This document shows, one piece after another, positions 62,307 to 64,000 of a stretch of DNA of 64,000 nucleotides. The notes below the pieces were generated by a model that saw only the letters and a program-made list of their open reading frames with translations, had not been told where the DNA came from and did not search any database. Both the position numbers and the translations under genes were made by a program. The DNA comes from Suilimivivens aceti. GTDB lineage: Bacteria; Bacillota; Clostridia; Lachnospirales; Lachnospiraceae. The stretch's first letter is position 1, and every line of letters begins with the position of its first letter. The stretch spans positions 1 through 64,000 of the forward strand of contig NZ_JAOQKJ010000003.1 in NCBI RefSeq assembly GCF_025567405.1, given 5' to 3'.

Positions 62307-63202
62307 CAGTTCTCCCCCTGACCTCTATTTTTCTTGTTGCCTATCATATGTGCAAAAAGGGCTGCCATGCCACGTCTTGCCACATTTCTGTTTAGTTCCA
62401 CATTCATCAGCCTTGCTGCGATCTCCTCATAAGCAAGTGCTGAAGGCGCTCCCGGATTCTGCAGGGAAACCGGCATCTGCTGCATGACCGCCCTGCTTAA
62501 ATGGGTATCGTTCGGCACTGCTCCCAGGTATTCCATAGAAAGGCTTAAGTATCTGGTTACAACGGAATTTAATTTGTCATACAGGATCCTTCCCTCCTCC
62601 TGTCCGGACACTTTATTAGCGACCATCTTGATCCTGACTGCCTGTTCTTCAAAGTCAGGATGCCTTCTCAGTGCTTTCAGCAGGGAATAGGAATCCGTAA
62701 TAGAAGTGGGCTCCGGTGTCGTCACCAGCAGGATCTCTCCGCTGGCTACCAGGAATTCCAGCACGGAATCGGAGATCCCCGCTCCTGTATCTATAATGAT
62801 CACATCTGCAATAGAATCTAACTCCCTCAGGTTTCCGATGATATAAGTCAGATATTCCTTACCCAGGTTGGAAAGTCCCGCTATCCCGGAGCCCCCTGAA
62901 ACAAATCCCACATCCATAGGACCCCAGGTGATAATTTCCTTCATGCTCTTTCCCTGATATATCATATCACAGAAATTGTGCTTGGGAACTGTTCCAAACA
63001 TGATCTCTATATTGGCAAGTCCGAAATCCGCATCAAGGATCACCACCTTCTTATCCATTTTACGAAACTGGATCGCCAGGTTAATTGCCGTATTGGATTT
63101 TCCCACACCGCCCTTACCACTGGTCACTGTGATCACTCTTGCTTCAGGCTTTGCTATATTATTCGCCTTTATGATATTTCTTAACTGCTGTGCCTGATCC
63201 AT
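62306..63202 (-). CDS. flhG: FlhG, ParA/MinD-type ATPase
   Basis: 298 residues. Deviant Walker A SGKGGVGKSN near 28-37, Walker B-type DADFGLAN near 57, and DTGAGISDSVL. It counts and places flagella together with FlhF. Ends with a basic tail (GNKKNRG). Starts 40 bases after flhF. Confidence 0.95.
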   Translation of the reverse strand: MDQAQQLRNIIKANNIAKPEARVITVTSGKGGVGKSNTAINLAIQFRKMDKKVVILDADFGLANIEIMFGTVPKHNFCDMIYQGKSMKEIITWGPMDVGFVSGGSGIAGLSNLGKEYLTYIIGNLRELDSIADVIIIDTGAGISDSVLEFLVASGEILLVTTPEPTSITDSYSLLKALRRHPDFEEQAVRIKMVANKVSGQEEGRILYDKLNSVVTRYLSLSMEYLGAVPNDTHLSRAVMQQMPVSLQNPGAPSALAYEEIAARLMNVELNRNVARRGMAALFAHMIGNKKNRGQGEN

Positions 63203-63241
63203 TCCTTACCTCTCATTCAATTCATACCTTTTCCAGTCTCA

Positions 63242-64000
63242 TTACTTTCTTGCGTCTTTTCTGCCGCCAAGCAGCAGCTTTACTGTTTTCTGTGGATTAA
63301 AGCTTTCCAAATCATCCGGTACATTCTGTCCGCAGGTAACGTAGCAGATCTCTGCTCCTGTATAAAGCCTGATATTGAACATATTACCCCGTTCCTCTGT
63401 TTCGTCCAGCTTGGTAAAGATCAGTCTGTAATCAGTTACCTCCCGGTAAGCATCCACGATCTTCTTCAGGTCATTATATTTTGTTGTAGCAGAAAGAACC
63501 AGGAATACATCTGTATCTGTCAGTCCATCTGCTGCATGGATCAGTCCCTTTATGATCTCTCTCTGATCTTCATTCTGGTGGGCATGTCCTGCTGTGTCCA
63601 CCATGATATAATCATAATCCTGGAAATCGCGGACTGCCTGGCTGATCTCTTCTGCGGAATAAATGACTCTGAAGGGTACCTCCAGAATACCGGCATACGT
63701 CCGAAGCTGTTCAGCCGCAGCGATCCTGTATGTATCTGCTGTCAGAAGAGCTACCTTCTTTTTTTTATCAAGCTGATATTCTGCTGCGATCTTGGCAATG
63801 GTTGTTGTCTTGCCAACACCGGTCGGTCCGATAAAGAACACAACTTTTGGTCCCTTCTGGCTTTCTGTCAGTTCCTGTGAATTTCCAAATTTCAGTATCA
63901 TTTTCTGATAGACATCCGCCAGTGCATGATCAAACGGTGTTCCCGGCTTGTTGTTCTTCTCCATCTCATCAATGATCAGGTTTGCATATTTTTCATCCAC
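63242..64000 (-). CDS. flhF: FlhF SRP-type GTPase, cut by the right edge
   Basis: 252 C-terminal residues of FlhF are visible; the gene continues past 64000. The NG domain has FIGPTGVGKTTTIAKIA (P loop), DTYRIAAAEQLRTYAG, DTAGHAHQNEDQ and TKLDETEERG (G4). FlhF sets the site and number of flagella and partners with FlhG. Its N-terminal B domain lies outside. The GTG-looking first codon is only the window boundary. Confidence 0.95.
   Translation of the reverse strand: MDEKYANLIIDEMEKNNKPGTPFDHALADVYQKMILKFGNSQELTESQKGPKVVFFIGPTGVGKTTTIAKIAAEYQLDKKKKVALLTADTYRIAAAEQLRTYAGILEVPFRVIYSAEEISQAVRDFQDYDYIMVDTAGHAHQNEDQREIIKGLIHAADGLTDTDVFLVLSATTKYNDLKKIVDAYREVTDYRLIFTKLDETEERGNMFNIRLYTGAEICYVTCGQNVPDDLESFNPQKTVKLLLGGRKDARK

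Noticed and set aside
1..64000. CRISPR array, prophage or complete conjugative element
   Set aside because: No regularly spaced direct repeats, capsid, terminase, integrase or relaxase genes are visible. Only fragments of mobile elements occur.

Overview
The window reads as a chromosomal segment of a motile, flagellated, anaerobic Gram-positive of the class Clostridia, most likely Lachnospiraceae (Roseburia or Agathobacter-like). The reasons are a clostridial chemotaxis and flagellar-export locus (flhF, flhG, PilZ, cheB, cheA, cheW, cheC, cheD, fliA, fapA), a Gram-positive PolC, pyruvate phosphate dikinase, an [FeFe]-hydrogenase, and strong AGGAGG ribosome binding sites. The genus is inferred from gene order and protein style, not from a marker search.

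Left third (1-17.4 kb): accessory and decaying DNA. It starts with a cut-off response regulator. A compact TetR / Cys-rich KTR / ABC exporter cassette follows, with a perfect operator-like palindrome inside its promoter. Next come remnants of a chemoreceptor, a LytTR protein and an HD-GYP protein. A run of small accessory genes holds a macro-domain protein, a deformylase-like protein, an ArsC/Spx-like protein and a possible membrane-effector pair. A 679-residue hydrogenase-rubrerythrin fusion lies beside further HD-GYP and XRE fragments. A peroxide-defence operon (a small membrane protein, bcp, yaaA) stands among two alpha/beta hydrolases and one SRPBCC gene that all carry single-base frameshifts. 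A group II intron tail, a small conjugative-element protein and an ATPase with an apparent Walker B deletion close the section. At least five reading frames here are broken by single-base shifts, mostly in homopolymers.

Middle (17.5-29.8 kb): ppdK, a GDPD phosphodiesterase, an SLC45-like MFS transporter, an internally deleted IS605-type element, an Rpn-like nuclease, an ABC-F ATPase, a PHP-HAD fusion, tRNA-Glu(CTC), a DegV protein and mntP.

Right (29.8-64 kb): core genome, almost all on the minus strand. The block pyrH, frr, uppS, cdsA, dxr, rseP, ispG, polC joins translation, lipid-carrier and isoprenoid synthesis and replication. A serine/threonine kinase and PP2C phosphatase pair sits between rseP and ispG. 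Upstream are a bactofilin, a polysaccharide deacetylase, the oppBCDFA peptide importer and rpsB-tsf. The last 11 kb is the distal half of a flagellar/chemotaxis operon, read from flhF at the right edge down to a terminator at 52.56 kb that overlaps the rpsB promoter.

No CRISPR array, rRNA operon or intact prophage is visible. The most unusual items are the hydrogenase-rubrerythrin fusion with an internal ribosome binding site, the possible two-gene membrane effector at 6.6-7.4 kb, the PHP-HAD fusion, and the cluster of gene decay confined to the left third.
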